Source: Sarcocystis neurona
Lineage: Eukaryota; Apicomplexa; Conoidasida; Eucoccidiorida; Sarcocystidae
Direction: 5' to 3'
Assembly: GCA_000727475.1 (NCBI GenBank)
Contig: KL647292.1
Location: 514,213-578,212 of the forward strand
DNA: 64,000 nt
The notes below the pieces were generated by a model. That model ran no database searches. It was not told the origin of the DNA and saw nothing but the letters and a program-made list of their open reading frames with translations. Made by a program: the position numbers and the translations under genes. Positions within the stretch are counted from its first letter, which is position 1. Every line of letters starts with the position of its first letter. This document shows, piece after piece, positions 35,501-48,900 of the stretch.

Positions 35501-38500
35501 CACCACGTACATTTGCACAGGTGTACTACCTACTTGATAGATGCTCACGTAGATATTATCCTGTACACGGGAAGACGGAGAAGGGGAAGCAGGTCTACAC
35601 GGCCGCGCACACATATCTACAAACATATGTGTACGTGCCCAAAATAATATGTAGTACATATATACACATACTCTATGTATACACATCGAAACGCACAGAC
35701 ACTCTGAACAGTGTGGCGACGTGTACATACATATACTTATACATACATATATGTATTATATGTGGCCGAGTACATACAAACAGACGGGAGACACATGGGT
35801 ATACTATAAACACACATATAAAGTGACGCATACATATATATATATGTATATATAGACGTGAGATATAGACACGTATGCCTGTCGTACGCCTATGGTGCGC
35901 ACAACTATATTACCTGTACACCACACACAGATAATAATGTGTGTACAGAAGAAAGTGTACAGAGAGTCTTGACACTCACTCAACAACGCTATGTATATAG
36001 GTATGCAATATATAAAGATATATACACACACACACACGTTTGCACATATGTATGTATTTTTGTTGATAGATAGATATGTAGGTAGCACAGCTGTGGTATC
36101 TAGAAGTGGACTACGTATACATATGTATATAGAAAGATAATAATGTATAGAGGAAGGTGAAGATAGACTTGAGACTCACCCAACCGCATGGCAATCTTTC
36201 CCGAGCCCATGCGGCTCCTGTCTCATCCCTGCTGCTGTTGCTGCCGCTCCTCCTCCTCCTCCTCTTCTGCTGCATCTTTCCTTTAACGCGGGGAGAGCGG
36301 CGTCTCTGTACAGGAAAACTTTTCCGTCCTCGGTTCGCTTCACTTTTACGAAGGAAGAGTCCTGCAATGCCGCGAGAACTTCCTCTTGAGAGATGTTCAG
36401 CTGCTGCATGCGGGGACTCGTCAAGACAAAACGGATCTCCAGTGCCTCCTGCAGAAAAATGTAGACGCAAACAAACAAGCGAGACACACGCACACATACA
36501 TACATACATTTATATACACCCGTAATAGTCACAGAGATAATACACAGAGAGACCCGCCCATACATCCATAGATACACACATACACATATGTACGTATACA
36601 CACGGGAGACGTGCACAAGACGCATTTGAAATGTACGAATACACGACGCGAAACAGGATACATACATATACATATACAGAAACAAATGTATGTACAGATA
36701 ACCGTACAATAGATAAATATGCTCTCATGTAAACTGCAAACGTATGGATATATACGGAGTCATACGCAGGTACACATGCTTGCTCAAATCGCCGTATATA
36801 AACACAGATGTGTCTCATACACAGGGATGTCTGAGACACGTACGTGGGTAGACATTTATACATTGTACATGCTTATATCCATAGATGCATATATATATAT
36901 ATAATAATACGTGCGAATCTAAGATACTGGCGTATACACAGAAAAACTTATGTATGTGGAACGGTGTGTGTATCCACACAGAAATTTATTTATATATAGG
37001 TGCATAGATGGCATATGCAGGCATATATATATATGTGTGTTTAGATATACACGGGCAGGATACCCGATACACAGCACGTACCTCTACAGAAAAATATACA
37101 GACAAATACTCCTACATACATAGCGACGGACACCGAGAAGTACATGGACCACTACATGCACATACATATATATGTATACGTACACATATACGCACCAGTT
37201 TGTGTCCATATTCACCTCTCTGCGTGTACACGTATCTACGTATGTTTGCATGATTACCCTTCTCCACAAAAGCTGCTTTTGGCTCTTTGACGGGGACGTT
37301 CTCATGCGTTTCCCTTTTATGCGTAGCAACTTCTTTAAAGAAGACCACCAACCATGGTGAAACTGACACATACAAGCATGAAGGAATACATACAGATCAG
37401 GTCTTGCGCACGTAAGCATACATATATATATATGTGTATATGTACAGGTTTTCTTGTTCTGCAGGTAGCCACAAACAGACACCCACTACCGCGTGTACAC
37501 ATATTTTTACACGAGCAGATCGACAGAGGGAGAAGGGCAGCCACAGAGACACACGACCTATTCTACGCGAGCTGGAGGTCAATTTAGATAAGCAAGTCAA
37601 CGGCGGCGAACAGAAGGGCAAGCCACAAGTCAGACATTCTCTTACACGAGTTGACTATGAACGCACATCAGTATACAGATGTTCTGTGACGGTATGCGAT
37701 AGCCACACATCCTGTGATGTGAGAGGGCGTATTTGGAGAGACCGAACGCAGACAGGTGGACATCACCGCGAGCGAGGAAGACAGCCACAGAAAGAGACAG
37801 AGACGGAGACACAGCAGGTCAGTACGAGAGAAACACAGACAGACACACACAGCCGGAGAGACGGAGACAGAGGGAGCGACAGCTGCCAGACACACCGACA
37901 GCAAACAGTACGCATATGTCAAAGATGCCGCAGCCAGCCCACGTGCGTGACTGTGAAACTTTTTCTACACGCGTCTTGTTGCCCTGTGCTTCTCTCTCAA
38001 ACGTATCCAGCCGTACTGCCTCTCTCTCGAGAGACGTGCATTTGTATCGATGGTCCGCACAAACCATAGTACGGAGGCAAATAAAGAGAGGAAGGGACAC
38101 GTGACGACGCGTAGCGTTTCTGAAACTTCTTGGCACACGATACGTTTCCTCTGCACATACGCTTCCACGCCTCAAAGTCGAGTCGCTAACACATGCAAAA
38201 CGACGGCTAGCCACACGCCATGTGGTGAACGGAATGCGGCAGAGGAGAAGTGGAGGAAAGACGTTCCCTAGCGCGTCCACGTCTACGCAGCACCCCAACA
38301 TTCCCAGGGCCTCGTATATAGACACACGTACACAGATATGTGGACAAAGGCGTACGCAGTGTGCGGTTGTATGTATATTCGTACACATATATATATGTGG
38401 ATGTGTGCGCTGGTGTATATATATCTATACTTGTGCATTCATGCAGCGTACACCTATTCGAACGTATACAAGATGCTTCAGGCAAATGGTCTATCCTACA

Positions 38501-39180
38501 TATACATAAGGTGGTTGGTCGTATACATATATGTGTAAGTTTGCAATGGCTCTGTTTCATGCAGGAAATTGATTCCTTACCCCGACTCCCTGCTGCGCGG
38601 CTTCTTTCATTTTGCCTTGAAAAAAAGGATCGAACATGAGGCTCTCGTCTGAGAGATAATACTCCACTTGTCTTTTGATTCTCTGCTGTAGCATATCAGG
38701 CGACATCTCGTCTCTCGTCTTGGGAAAGTCGCTATTACTTCCTCCGCCTTCCGTTCTTCTTTTCTTTCTTGAACCGCTGAACTTCTCTCCTTCTCTCTCT
38801 TCTCGTCCGCTTTTCTGTTTCTCTTTCTCCTCCTGCACAGGATCCCTTTCTGTGCCACCGTTGCCTGCTGATGCTGGAGGAGCATTCTCCTTTTGCTGCT
38901 GTGGCTGCTGCTCCTGCTGCTGGCGCTCCGCACCTTTTGGGACAGCGTCCGAATCCTCGGCATTCTCCTTCTGCTGCGTCTGAGCTGCTGCAGGCCCTGC
39001 TGCAAGCGCAGAGGCGGTTGCGCCAGGTCCTTCTGCGTTCTTCGCTTCTGCGGGAGGAATCACAGAGTCAGCAGCTGCGGCAGGATTGGCAGCCGCATTT
39101 GCTGCGTCGGCTGCTGCAGTTTTATCGGTAGACGCCGTCGTGCTTGGCACCTGGGAAGGTGCTTCGTTGGGGCTCACCAT
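29599..39180 (-). CDS. La-type RNA-binding protein (La motif plus RRM-like region), multi-exon
   Basis: La proteins bind the 3' oligo-U ends of RNA polymerase III transcripts in the nucleus. Exons: 38581-39180, 36180-36448, 34748-34847, 33420-33507, 32513-32858, 32335-32372, 31583-31951, 29599-30078. The start is ATG at 39180; the stop is TAA at 29599. Residues 1-157 are Ala/Gln-rich and end with a basic stretch (GSRKKRR). The La motif follows: IKRQVEYYLSDESLMFDPFF, then LEIRFVLTSPRMQQLNIS and ALQDSSFVKVKRTEDGKVF. Residues matching Q20, Y23, Y24, D33 and F35 of the human oligo-U pocket are all present. RRM-like pieces follow (VPVDEDEDTF; LRVRNIPAEV; VLVRFVSNIE; RQCWVLLAPFEDD), then a Lys-rich segment (LLDYHPKAFFKKGG) and an Ala/Gln/Pro tail. 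All joins are in phase except between 36180 and 34847, where at least one exon is missing; an exon starting DNIY near 35562 is a candidate. LARP7-like identity is not excluded. Confidence 0.92.
32335..32372 (-). CDS. 38-bp microexon of the La-type gene
   Basis: Acceptor ATCTGTAG above 32372 and donor GTACAG below 32335 frame 38 bases. With two leading bases it converts the phase-1 end of exon 32513-32858 into the phase-0 start of exon 31583-31951, adding EKIFCCVAFSALR. Skipping it would put the next exon into another, also open, Ala/Arg-rich frame that stops at the TGA at 31740-31742. Confidence 0.65.
33245..33271. repeat. (GTAT)n microsatellite
   Basis: Six to seven GTAT units on the plus strand, intronic relative to the La-type gene. 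Confidence 0.85.
33571..33690. repeat. 15-bp CAG-type minisatellite, eight units
   Basis: Eight consecutive units of GATGCGGCAGCAGCA with a few substitutions. Since 15 is a multiple of three, reading frames are preserved, giving Gln-, Ala- or Ser-rich peptides on plus and Ala/Ser, Cys or Leu-rich ones on minus. It lies in the La intron between exons 34748 and 33507. The minus frame of exon 33420-33507 is open through the whole array to about 33725, so retention would add an in-frame Ala/Ser domain. Confidence 0.92.
35170..35440. repeat. About 62-bp minisatellite with embedded GTGTACGTACAC palindrome
   Basis: Units begin at 35170, 35227, 35291, 35353 and 35415 (the last is partial). Units 3 and 4 are both 62 bases and differ at one or two positions. 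Each starts with a GTGTACGTACAC-type palindrome (degenerate in the first two), followed by CGAACGACTAACACTCACAC and a TACATCGCGGGATG block. Intronic in the La-type gene. Confidence 0.93.
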
Positions 39181-39999
39181 CCTGTCGAAATGACGCGAAG
39201 AAAAGAGGAGGCAGCCAAAGAGAAGCAACAAATGAAAAGGACGCGCGCGTAGACACCAGCAGGTGTGAACAACACCGGGATACCACAGATAATGCCGCAG
39301 ATGCGCTGTGAAAATCCTCAGCGCCCAGTTTCTCTCCACTGAAACCGCAAAACTGCTGCTTGTTTCGAAAAAAGAGCGGTGGCCACGGTGGGAGAAAGGG
39401 GATAGAAACGCTAAACGTCGTCCTCTACGCTTTCCACGGCAGACACCGCGCAGTCGAAGCGGTGGCGGCAACAGCAGCCTTAGACGGAGAAATGGAAATG
39501 CCGAGAAATACACAGGGACTGGCTAAAATGCAAAGGTATGCTGGAGCCCAGCAAAACCGAATGTCGAAACTGACAACGACACGCGCGGACGTGAAAGTAC
39601 AGCGTGGCCCTGCAGAGTACGTCCACTCCACAACCCCACGCGAGCCGCGAGGAATCGCCAACTGTGAAAATGGTGAATGCCTGAGAAGGATGATGTTGGA
39701 CACAACGTTGAAGAGAGAGGCTAATCGGAAGGAAACCGCCACGCAGCTACGAATGGAGGAGACTCATGCACCAGTTTATCACAGGGAGCGTTCGCTTACA
39801 GTATGGGAGAATGAATACAGCCTACATAAAAGTAAGAGTGAACCCCTGCGCGCCGCTGCACGGGGAAGACGGAGGAAGATGTAGTGGCAGAAGAAAGCGG
39901 ATAACGGGAAAAGGACGCGGTGCCCTTACAGACGGGAAGGACACCTCCGAGCGGGTCCTCGACTATACTGTAAATTGATTCGCCACTGCCGACATTTAT

Positions 40000-42900
40000 A
40001 AAGAGATATATCACAGAAGCTCGAGTGTGCCACGGTACTCACACTACGACGAAAGTGGCACATTCAGATGGGAAAAGGTCAGAACATCGACACGCGCATG
40101 CAGAGATCATCTTAATGCACCACCCCACATAATTATCTCTCGATGAGCTACCGGTCGCAAAGCTGCCGCTTCGTCGATGCATGCCAATACACGTGTACGG
40201 AGTACATACCTGTGTGGATGTCGAGAGCGCAGATGGAAGACCAGATAGATGAAAATGCAATCGTACTTGGAGGATCCGCTGACGCAGAAATATAACACGT
40301 GGAACGAAGACGCCCATACATATGATTACGTCCACGGCCATCTACTCACACGCTACATAGTGGTGTTCTATCAGAGGCAGTCAGTCCTCGTCGATGCCGC
40401 TAGTACGCGTCAATTCATGCACTCCCGTCTTCGTGCCCCTACTTCATTTTACGCATGTGACTGGGGCAGGAGTTGCCCTTCTACACAACGTACAAACGCG
40501 TTGTGTGCTTTACACATGCAGGCCCTATACAAAATATAAAGACGCAGACGGACATATTTACATATGTATATTATTTATATAGGTATATACAATTGCTAAA
40601 CTCGTCTAATGTTTCTCCACCGTATGTACACAAGTGGAAGCTGTGTACATGAATACCTGCGCACGCACAGATATGGGTTTATCGGTCACCGTTTGTATGC
40701 CATTCAATGTAGCACACTCAAGGTGCGAATCAGTGTCCTACCGGCGTCTATATAAGCCTGTGGGTGCTGAGCGCGTCTGTCAGAACAGTGTAGACATGCA
40801 TCGACTGGGAAATAGGCTGCCTAACGAAAGATAAACATCAATTCACGCTGCGTCTTACGCCTTTTTACGTCAAACGGCAACATAGACGCAGTCGGATGCA
40901 GTGCGGTTTAGTACGTGAGCGCAGTTCTGATTTGACGTACTGTTCAGAGGACTTTAGTACAATTACTGTGCATTCACAACTTTCGAGTGAATTCGGTTCT
41001 TCTCGACTGCAGAAACTCCACCGAGACTTTTCAGGCTGGAATACGGAGTCTTGGGGAGACGCTTTTGAACGCCTCAGCTGACCTCTATGTGTTCGTGGAC
41101 AGCGTCTACGTATGCGCGGTGGTGCTGCACCCGCACTTGCTCACGCCCTCGTTCAAGCGTCCCAAACTTTAATTTCCCTTCACTGATATCAAAATGGCTT
41201 GGAGGGCGTGCCTTGCAAGTAGATAAGGAGCCAGTAATCCAATTAGTGAGTAGATGTGTACGCCAGGAGGACCTTCCTGTTGGGACAGATCCACCATCTG
41301 TGACTCGGGAAACTGTCTCGAAGAGCATCTGCGAACCAGTTCAGAGTTTGGAGCCAAAATCGTCTGTCGTCTCCTAATCGCTACACTGAACAACCCACCG
41401 TAAACACGTACGCCACTGCTAGCCTACATTGATATTCGTTATGAAGTCTGTTTGCGTGTGCAAAGACAACCTGTGTGGCCTCCGCACTGCAATTCCGTAC
41501 TTGTATATAACTCGGTAGTGTGCCCAGCTTTAATTTACCGCACTCGAAAATAGCTCGGTTTGTTTATATTTGGGAGTCCTTACTGCACCCATCCTCACTG
41601 CGTACCGCGCAGCTCTGAACGCCACCTAAGTTAACGAGTATTTGTCCGCAGCAAGGTGAAACCAAATTCACGATCGAGGGTTACCAGGAGAAATCCTTAA
41701 GTGGACCAGCTCTACGTTCATTTACTGAAATATGCCTCGGTCTCTTATATCTTTATCAACCTATTTAAGTATTTGTTACTACATCCGTGTGAACTGCTAT
41801 TTCTGCCTGCCGTCAAATACCTCCCACGTGGCACCTCAACCCAGGGTATAACAATGTGATTAACTTAAACGGATTAGTGTTGTGGGTAGGGACGTCTTTT
41901 TTTCTTTCGAGGTAGAGACGCACAGAATTCCAAACGCACACTTGGTCTTGTTATTTCAAAAATCACTTGAATAGTGCCACTAGAGTCAGAGAGGAAAACT
42001 TTGGTCAGCTCACACTGGACAAGTAAGTTTGAACCATTCCACGCTCCTAGAGGGTAGCTGCAGAAGCGTGCGTCCCCTTTGCCCCCCTTGAGGGGCGCTT
42101 GACGATGCGCATTCTTAGTCACACAGCGGCATGTGTGTGTCTGCACAGGAGAGAAAGTCCCTTCAGCCGTAGAGGTGACACAGTTTCATACACACTCCTT
42201 TTGGAATCCAGGAAGAATTAGAGTGTCACGTTTTAATGTTGAATGAGCTTTGCGCTGGCACACATTGTAGCTTTTGAACTATTTTAATGACCTTTTGATT
42301 TTTGACCCCAAACAATGTTACCCAGAGTGAGAGACTTTGTCTAGTCGATAAGATGTCCAAACAGTTGAAGCTTTCGAGCGGCACCTGTGCGCTTTCTGCG
42401 GATCCGCTAGTAAAAAGTCACGAGATTGACTGCTTGTTCTTTTCTTTGCGACATTTCCGGCCTTCCATCGATGAAATAGATACGCAAGACTTCAGCCAAA
42501 GTCCCAAACTGTTAGGCCGTGCTTGTCGTTAATGAATCAGGCGTTAAAAAAACGTCCCTCACTGTCGTGACAGCAGATTATTCGCTTCAGGTAAGAGTCG
42601 TTTGTCCATGCTTACAAGTTATATTAATGCCCACCCCACAAGTATTGTGAATTTCTGTGACTACGTAAGAAACCTCTACGTTCAATCTAAGCAGGTGCGT
42701 GTTAGTAAGTAATCGAACGCTAGCAGTCGCGAGTACATTTTGCTTAAGCGCTGGATGGCTCAGATGATGCAGGTTCTTCCCGCATTTAATTCCTTAGAAT
42801 GTACACTCCTCGTAGAGATGCCGTATCACTCTTCGTTTTCCGATTTCACCACAAGACAAGGCTGTTCCACTTCTGTTTTTGTCTTGTCCGCTTCACGAAG

Positions 42901-45880
42901 CTCTCTGGACAGTATCTGCCACGGTGGAGTGGAGCGTCTGCCCGTGTATGCTTTTGCAATCACAGCGAGCACAAATCCACATTTGTACAGTTTTTACTCC
43001 GGAACATATAGCATTTCTGCAACGGTTCAAGCAAACTACTGCGGCACCACTCTGTCTCAGTATTTTGCGCATTTGATAAGAAACACGACAGTATGTGCTC
43101 AGCATTTATTTGTATACACAGTGCTGTTTACCTACACACACACATACACACACAAAAAAGAGCAAGTAGGAATCGAACCCCTGCAGTACGCTTTCGGAGA
43201 CACACGAACGCGTAGCTTTGTACTCGTATGCACGTACTTATGAGCGAAATCATGTATAACCACATCTTCGCCAATAGTGCGTGAGATTATTTCTCAGAAG
43301 AACTCTACAGGAGAGCCCCAAAACTGCTGCCTCACATATGCGTTTGCGGTCGAATGCACCTCTGCGGAAGACTCTATCACTGACGTCGTCAGATATGCCA
43401 ACACTGTCGCTCTTGTCTTGCTGTCTCTCTTGAGTTTCATATACATTATTTATGTGCTGTCGTTGCCTAATTACATGTAACACCTGCCGCCAATATGTGC
43501 GATACTGAATACTCTAACAGTGAAGGTCTTTCGCTAGACGTGTCGTCCATCGTTCAGTGCCAGTGGGTGGAAGCAGGCTTTCGTACCACTCCGCTTTCCT
43601 CTGTACTTACAGACCTCAGAGTAAACAATCTGTTTAAGACGATATGGGCGCTGTAGCGTACGCCAGCGTCGCCATGTAGACTGCCGGTTTTCTGTGCCAG
43701 TTTCGTATAGTAGTACGCATTCGACGGCACTCTTTCAAACTCTGCAACGATGTGATATTTTAGAATGTTGTCTTCGATTCGAAGACGAATTCGTTTTTGA
43801 AAGGCTTCCTCGAATCTTGTGTGTGACGAAGCTCCCTAGTGAAGACACTTCACACAAGTGTATACTACACCACACTATACACCTTTGCAAGCGGAAACTT
43901 TCGCTTCAGATCGGCGAAACTTTCTTTCCCGAGTTCACGCAAATCAGCGTGAAGATGGGGACCTGTGCACGCTGTGTCTGAGAAAATAACTGGTTGGTGT
44001 TGAGGCATTACCCTTCAGCCACACAGACATAAATGTGTATATAGCCGTATACGTGTACCCCAGGTGAGCACCAAGAACCGCTTTTAAAAATTTGCTGCTA
44101 GTCAGAAACCTGAAACACACAACGCCAATCGAGGGACAGCTGTCTACAGAATGTACTTAGGGCGGTCTCATAGCAGCAAAAGCGCTTCAAGTCTGGGTGC
44201 GTTGACAGAAACATTCAAAACGAAAAATTCTGCACAAAGGAACTGAGATGAAAGAAGGCACAGTTTACTAGAAGTACATCTTTGTCACAATCAAACGACA
44301 TGCTTGTGCAACACAGGCGAGTACAGTAGAGGAACGATCACACTTATGAGGGCCACCGGGAAATTCAGGAAGTCGGAGACACACTGACCTCCATTGAAAC
44401 GAGTGTACCGAAAGCAGACACGCGTTCAGCACCACTGCAGCCACCTCCTATCACCAGAAGTACTACTGTGGTGGAAAGTGGAGAGATCTATCTCCTGACG
44501 CTGGTGTGAATTCATTGTTCGTATTTTTTCATGCTGATTTTTGATGCATAAGGTGCCTCACATAATATCTATATTCTCCGGTTTTAGACAGTGGAGCTCC
44601 TTATTACTGCCTGATCTCTCACTGACGCACTCTACGCGACAACGGACAGGTACTGCTCAGAAGCCTTTGTGCGCGAGGGACTTAGAATGAATGAAATGCT
44701 TACGACATCACTAGTACACACTCTAATTGATCATATAGGGTATTGCGCGTTCGCGTGAAATGAGAGGTACCTCATCGTGCAGTCTCTGAGTGTTCCACGA
44801 TCGCGTGTACCTCTCACAGGAGGGCAAGCAGCGACAGACTAGGGTCTTGTAAAAGTTCACGACTTACGCCCGTCGAGCGGGCTAACACGAGTAGTGGTTT
44901 TCATGACGATTTTATAGCCGGTTGGCGCAGCGACTAACGCTGACAGGTGTATGTGCGCAAAACCGCAGGTAAAAAGGGTACTCCCGGATCTCCGACACGC
45001 TTTCGAGAAATGGAAAGTAGCTTCTAGAACAAAACTGTTCAATTTCTTGCTGGTGCGGTGTTTGCACCGCCAGACAACCGTACGAAGTTTTTCATCCCGA
45101 TCATATTCGTGGGGACACTGTAAAACAGATCTACTGAAGACAATCCGAAACCACGGGGTGTGTCTGCAAAGCGCGGCTACACGACTCTGTGCACTGCACC
45201 TACTTAGTCCCCTCACCAATGGATGAACTCTGATACAATAATTTGGACGGCACCGCTCACACACAGCGGTCACTCAAGTGACGCCACGCAGCCCCCAAGA
45301 CAGTCGTACAATGCATGAACTAGTTCACCTTTAGGAACACGTCGTGCACGCGCAAAATTCTCTGATTGAAGGCCTACTACAGTGGACTGCATATTTCTGC
45401 AAGAAGAGAGGCTCCGTATTATTCCCACACAAGAGAGTGCTGACGCAGGAGGCTTGACCCGCACGCTCACCTAGGAAACACGTTCTGCAGATGTGACGCG
45501 TGAAGTGTACACTGGTAGGCCGCAGACATAGTGCGGCGCAAGTCCATACACACGTTTAAAACTCCTTAGTGTGTACAACGAATATGGAAAAGCATGAGAG
45601 AAGTACAAGTACCACCCTTTTTCGGGCGGCCTGACAGTTAAGCCGTGTAGAGTCAATTGCACACCGCTTACGTTCATGCATCGCGTACATGTGAAGCGAA
45701 CTTGGTCGCAGAAGCACAGTACGATTGAGTTCAGTGTCAACGAGACTGACACACACACAAATGAGGGCAGACAGCTTTCTACATGAAAACGCATATATAT
45801 ATATATACACACACACATATACATACTTATGTATGTATATACGATATCACACGTACATGTATACATTAATACACATGTGT
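40000..45880. other. Repeat-poor intergenic segment, no supported gene
   Basis: Nearly 6 kb of mixed sequence with only short (CA)n patches (43135-43155). Plus-strand frames at 42763-43243 and 43277-43480 are the longest; the second ends with a hydrophobic stretch of about 25 residues (VALVLLSLLSFIYIIYVLSL) resembling a membrane segment or anchor signal, but no upstream partner exon or domain was found. The minus-strand frame 44857-45273 shows nothing recognisable. Confidence 0.55.
43277..43480 (+). CDS. Possible small membrane-anchored peptide or terminal exon
   Basis: A 67-codon frame with two adjacent Cys, an N-glycosylation-like NST and a C-terminal hydrophobic stretch followed by a short tail and TAA. 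Upstream is TTCGCCAATAG, which could be an acceptor. The shape resembles the end of a surface or GPI-anchored protein, but length and isolation make chance likely. Confidence 0.2.
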   Translation: MREIISQKNSTGEPQNCCLTYAFAVECTSAEDSITDVVRYANTVALVLLSLLSFIYIIYVLSLPNYM

Positions 45881-45900
45881 ACGCTGTCAAGTGGGCTTTT

Positions 45901-48900
45901 TTAGAGAGAATACCGCCGGCGCTTGGAAAGGTGAAAATCGACATCAAAAAATCGCGCCAGCTCCTCCGTGACCTCCTCGCTTAGCGACCTTGAGTAAAAT
46001 TGAGCCTGCAGCAGATTGCGCAAGAGTAAGCTAAACCTTTAATGGGATGCAAGTAGTTTTTCCACTTCAAGTATTTGGGTATTCGTCGAACAACTCTGCG
46101 TGTAGTGTTCAGCCCGCATCCTATCTGCGAAAGTAAGCTGTCGCCTCCAGTGGTGAATGTGTGATCTTTCAACAGAGTATAACATCACCTTGACTGTTTC
46201 ATTGGAGGCTGCAAACATGCAGCACGGCAGTTTCAGCAGTTCACTGCAGTGCCTGGTCCAGCCACACGGACACACAAACACCACAGACAAACTGGAACTC
46301 TGTTCCACAGTGAGGACGTGCATGGCTTCTAGCCTTCGCCTGTCAATGTTTACGTAGAAGCACCAGCATGTGTAGTAGCTCTCCTTGTGCGCAGCCACGC
46401 GCATGCTCGCAGCTTGCCAACCGTTCCGTACACAGCGCCATATCCATTATATGCGTGTGAATATACATATATATGTACGCGTACGTACATATTCGTATGT
46501 TTATACGTATCTAGCCGTCTTTCGGGAGGAATGCTCACGCAACTTTGCGTTCAACGACTGTAAACACCTATGCGGAACGCATCTCTGTGTGTCCACACGC
46601 CTACATGTACAAACATGTACGTATGTACATATATATATATATATTTATGTATTTTCCTCTAAACCTCAAGGCCCAGTAGGGGAATGGTTACGTGCAAGCT
46701 TTCTTCCCGTAAAGACTTGCGTACACATGAGGAAAAGTTGGTGTCCACTTCAGTCGGCATGAAGTGTGTTCACGCTCTCGTGCGGGCCGGTGAAGCTGGC
46801 CTTGTGCCTGCAGTATAATGTTGCGCTAAGCAGTGGAAGACGCACGAAGGACACAGCGACGATTCAACTTACGTAGTAGCAAACCGACAGAACTTCTCAA
46901 AGTTTTGAGGCGACAGCCGCTGTTGAATAGTCCCCGCCAGCATTTCACAGAGGTGCTGAATCTGATACTGATCTGCCAGTTGAAATAAGTCCAGAAGCTC
47001 GTCGTCCGTCGGTGCATCCTGCAAACAGCCTGAAGTATTCCGACACGCACCAGGCGAAGGAGTTCACTTTAAGATGTCAAAACGATGAAAGACGCTACAG
47101 GAAAAAGGCATATATCGTTGGAGGGAAAAAGAAACGATGCTGGGCTACCCTAATCATTTGTTGGACACGTTCATCACTTACGAGCAGATTCTGTTGCTTA
47201 CGCTTCCTGGTGCAAGACGAGGTAAAGCACTGCATGCAAATTATTTTAGAATTCTCTACTGCCGATAAAAACGCATCCGGCCATCTTGCGACAAGCCACG
47301 CGACAGCAAGCTGGAGGGAAAGTAGTCTAGCCTACAAAGTGGGCAACGAAAGATTGACAAATTACGTCAGGTTGAAAGGACTCGCCGAAGAAGCCACAGA
47401 GTGAGAAACCGGTTTTGACTTGTTGAAGTCGTCTGGCACGTAGGGGGATGGATAGCGCTGCGCAGGATACCTATATGTACATGTATCCGTGTAAACGTAC
47501 GCACATACTCGCATGTCTGCATCAGTGCGTATACCGCACCCTCTTATGCATAGGAGTGGTGGAAGGCAAGCATCGTATCGGTGCCGCTTCAAAGTGCGGT
47601 CCCTCTCCGACACCAACAAGGACGGTTTGTTCTGCTTAGAACAAAGCAAAAAGCGGAACCCCAAAACTTCGATCACGAGTTCCTGGAATGCATCGTGAAG
47701 CAGCACCCGTCCGTAGCCTCTCTGCTAGCTTAACATTGATTCTGCAAAAGACAGATTCCTCGGAACTACTGTAACTCGGATTCTATATCTTCAGAGGTCG
47801 CATACTTGTGCTGCTAGCCGAGACCGCCAACTATCCATGAGACCACAGATTCGAAAGATGATAACACTGCGATAACCCTAAGTGTTAACGGTCCGAACGT
47901 GGCGTAACAATATCAGCTCTGACGTGGTTCCTCTGCTTTCTCTTCTGCAGCTGCAGTTCAAGTCGCCAAACCGTAAAAGAGACGAACGGACGGTGTTATT
48001 TTCAGTGGACAGGGCGTTCGACGTCGAAAATAGCTGCACACTGAAAAATTAGAGGCGCACGGCTCTACTGAACAGGAACGTGTTCAATTTGTTGCTGTAC
48101 GCAGAGACGCACAAGGTCTGCAGTTCAACTCGACAAGTTTTATCTGTCGTAACAGTTTGTGCGCATCAAAACACCTCAGATGTTGAAGGGAGCGCCCAGC
48201 TCCAATTCCCTCACGAAAGTAGCGGGTGCTCAAAGGAATTGAGCACCAAACCATCTGGACTGATACGCACGCGTGTTCTTCAATCAAATCAATTAGCAGG
48301 GATTGCTGCGGTCGAGGAATGATAAGACTCGACATTTGACTGCATTTAACCAAGTATACGGGGATACAAGCTTTTGTACATCACCCGAGTACGTCGTTAT
48401 GTAAGAACTGCACCCGTTACACCTGGCTCTGCAGTGTCATCGACGTAGCGCGTAGACGGCAGGCACAGTTAACCCTGCAGGCTGCGCAGTGTTCGCTGTG
48501 CCCACGAAGTATCTGAACGAGTTGCGACACCCGGTTACTTTCCAGACATGACGTCAAACGCTCACCCCGAGGCGGTCTGTTTCGTGTTACTGGAAGGGCG
48601 AGGAAAGTGAGCGTGACCACAGGAGCAGTGACCGCACTCCAGTACTACGCGACGGTGTACACTCACCAGTATAGAGGAGATCTCGAAGCTTTTTGAAGTC
48701 CTCCACTTCAACGTGAGGCAGCTCGATGGACATGGTCTTCTTCTCTAGCATATTATGCTTGAACATTGCCTCAAACTGCGGGGAACGTGACAAATGAAAG
48801 ACAGTTAGTCCTCCTGTGCAACAAGTACATGCTTGTAAACCCGTCAGGGCTACTAGTCATGCATTACTTCGTGCAGATGTTCGTGTGCAGATGCGTTAAT

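Noticed and set aside
38150..38580. Additional La-motif exon candidates in the first La intron
   Set aside because: Frames here are short and Thr/Cys-rich. Exon 38581 joins exon 36448 directly in phase 0 with continuous La-motif sequence.
43155..43240. tRNA-like segment on the minus strand
   Set aside because: GGTTCGATTCC matches a B-box and a T run follows, but the T-stem pairs poorly and no acceptor stem or A-box could be aligned. Judged chance or a decayed fragment.
44920..44990. Possible tRNA 5' half (GGTTGGCGCAGCGACTAACG)
   Set aside because: It resembles an A-box region, but no B-box or matching 3' acceptor strand follows.
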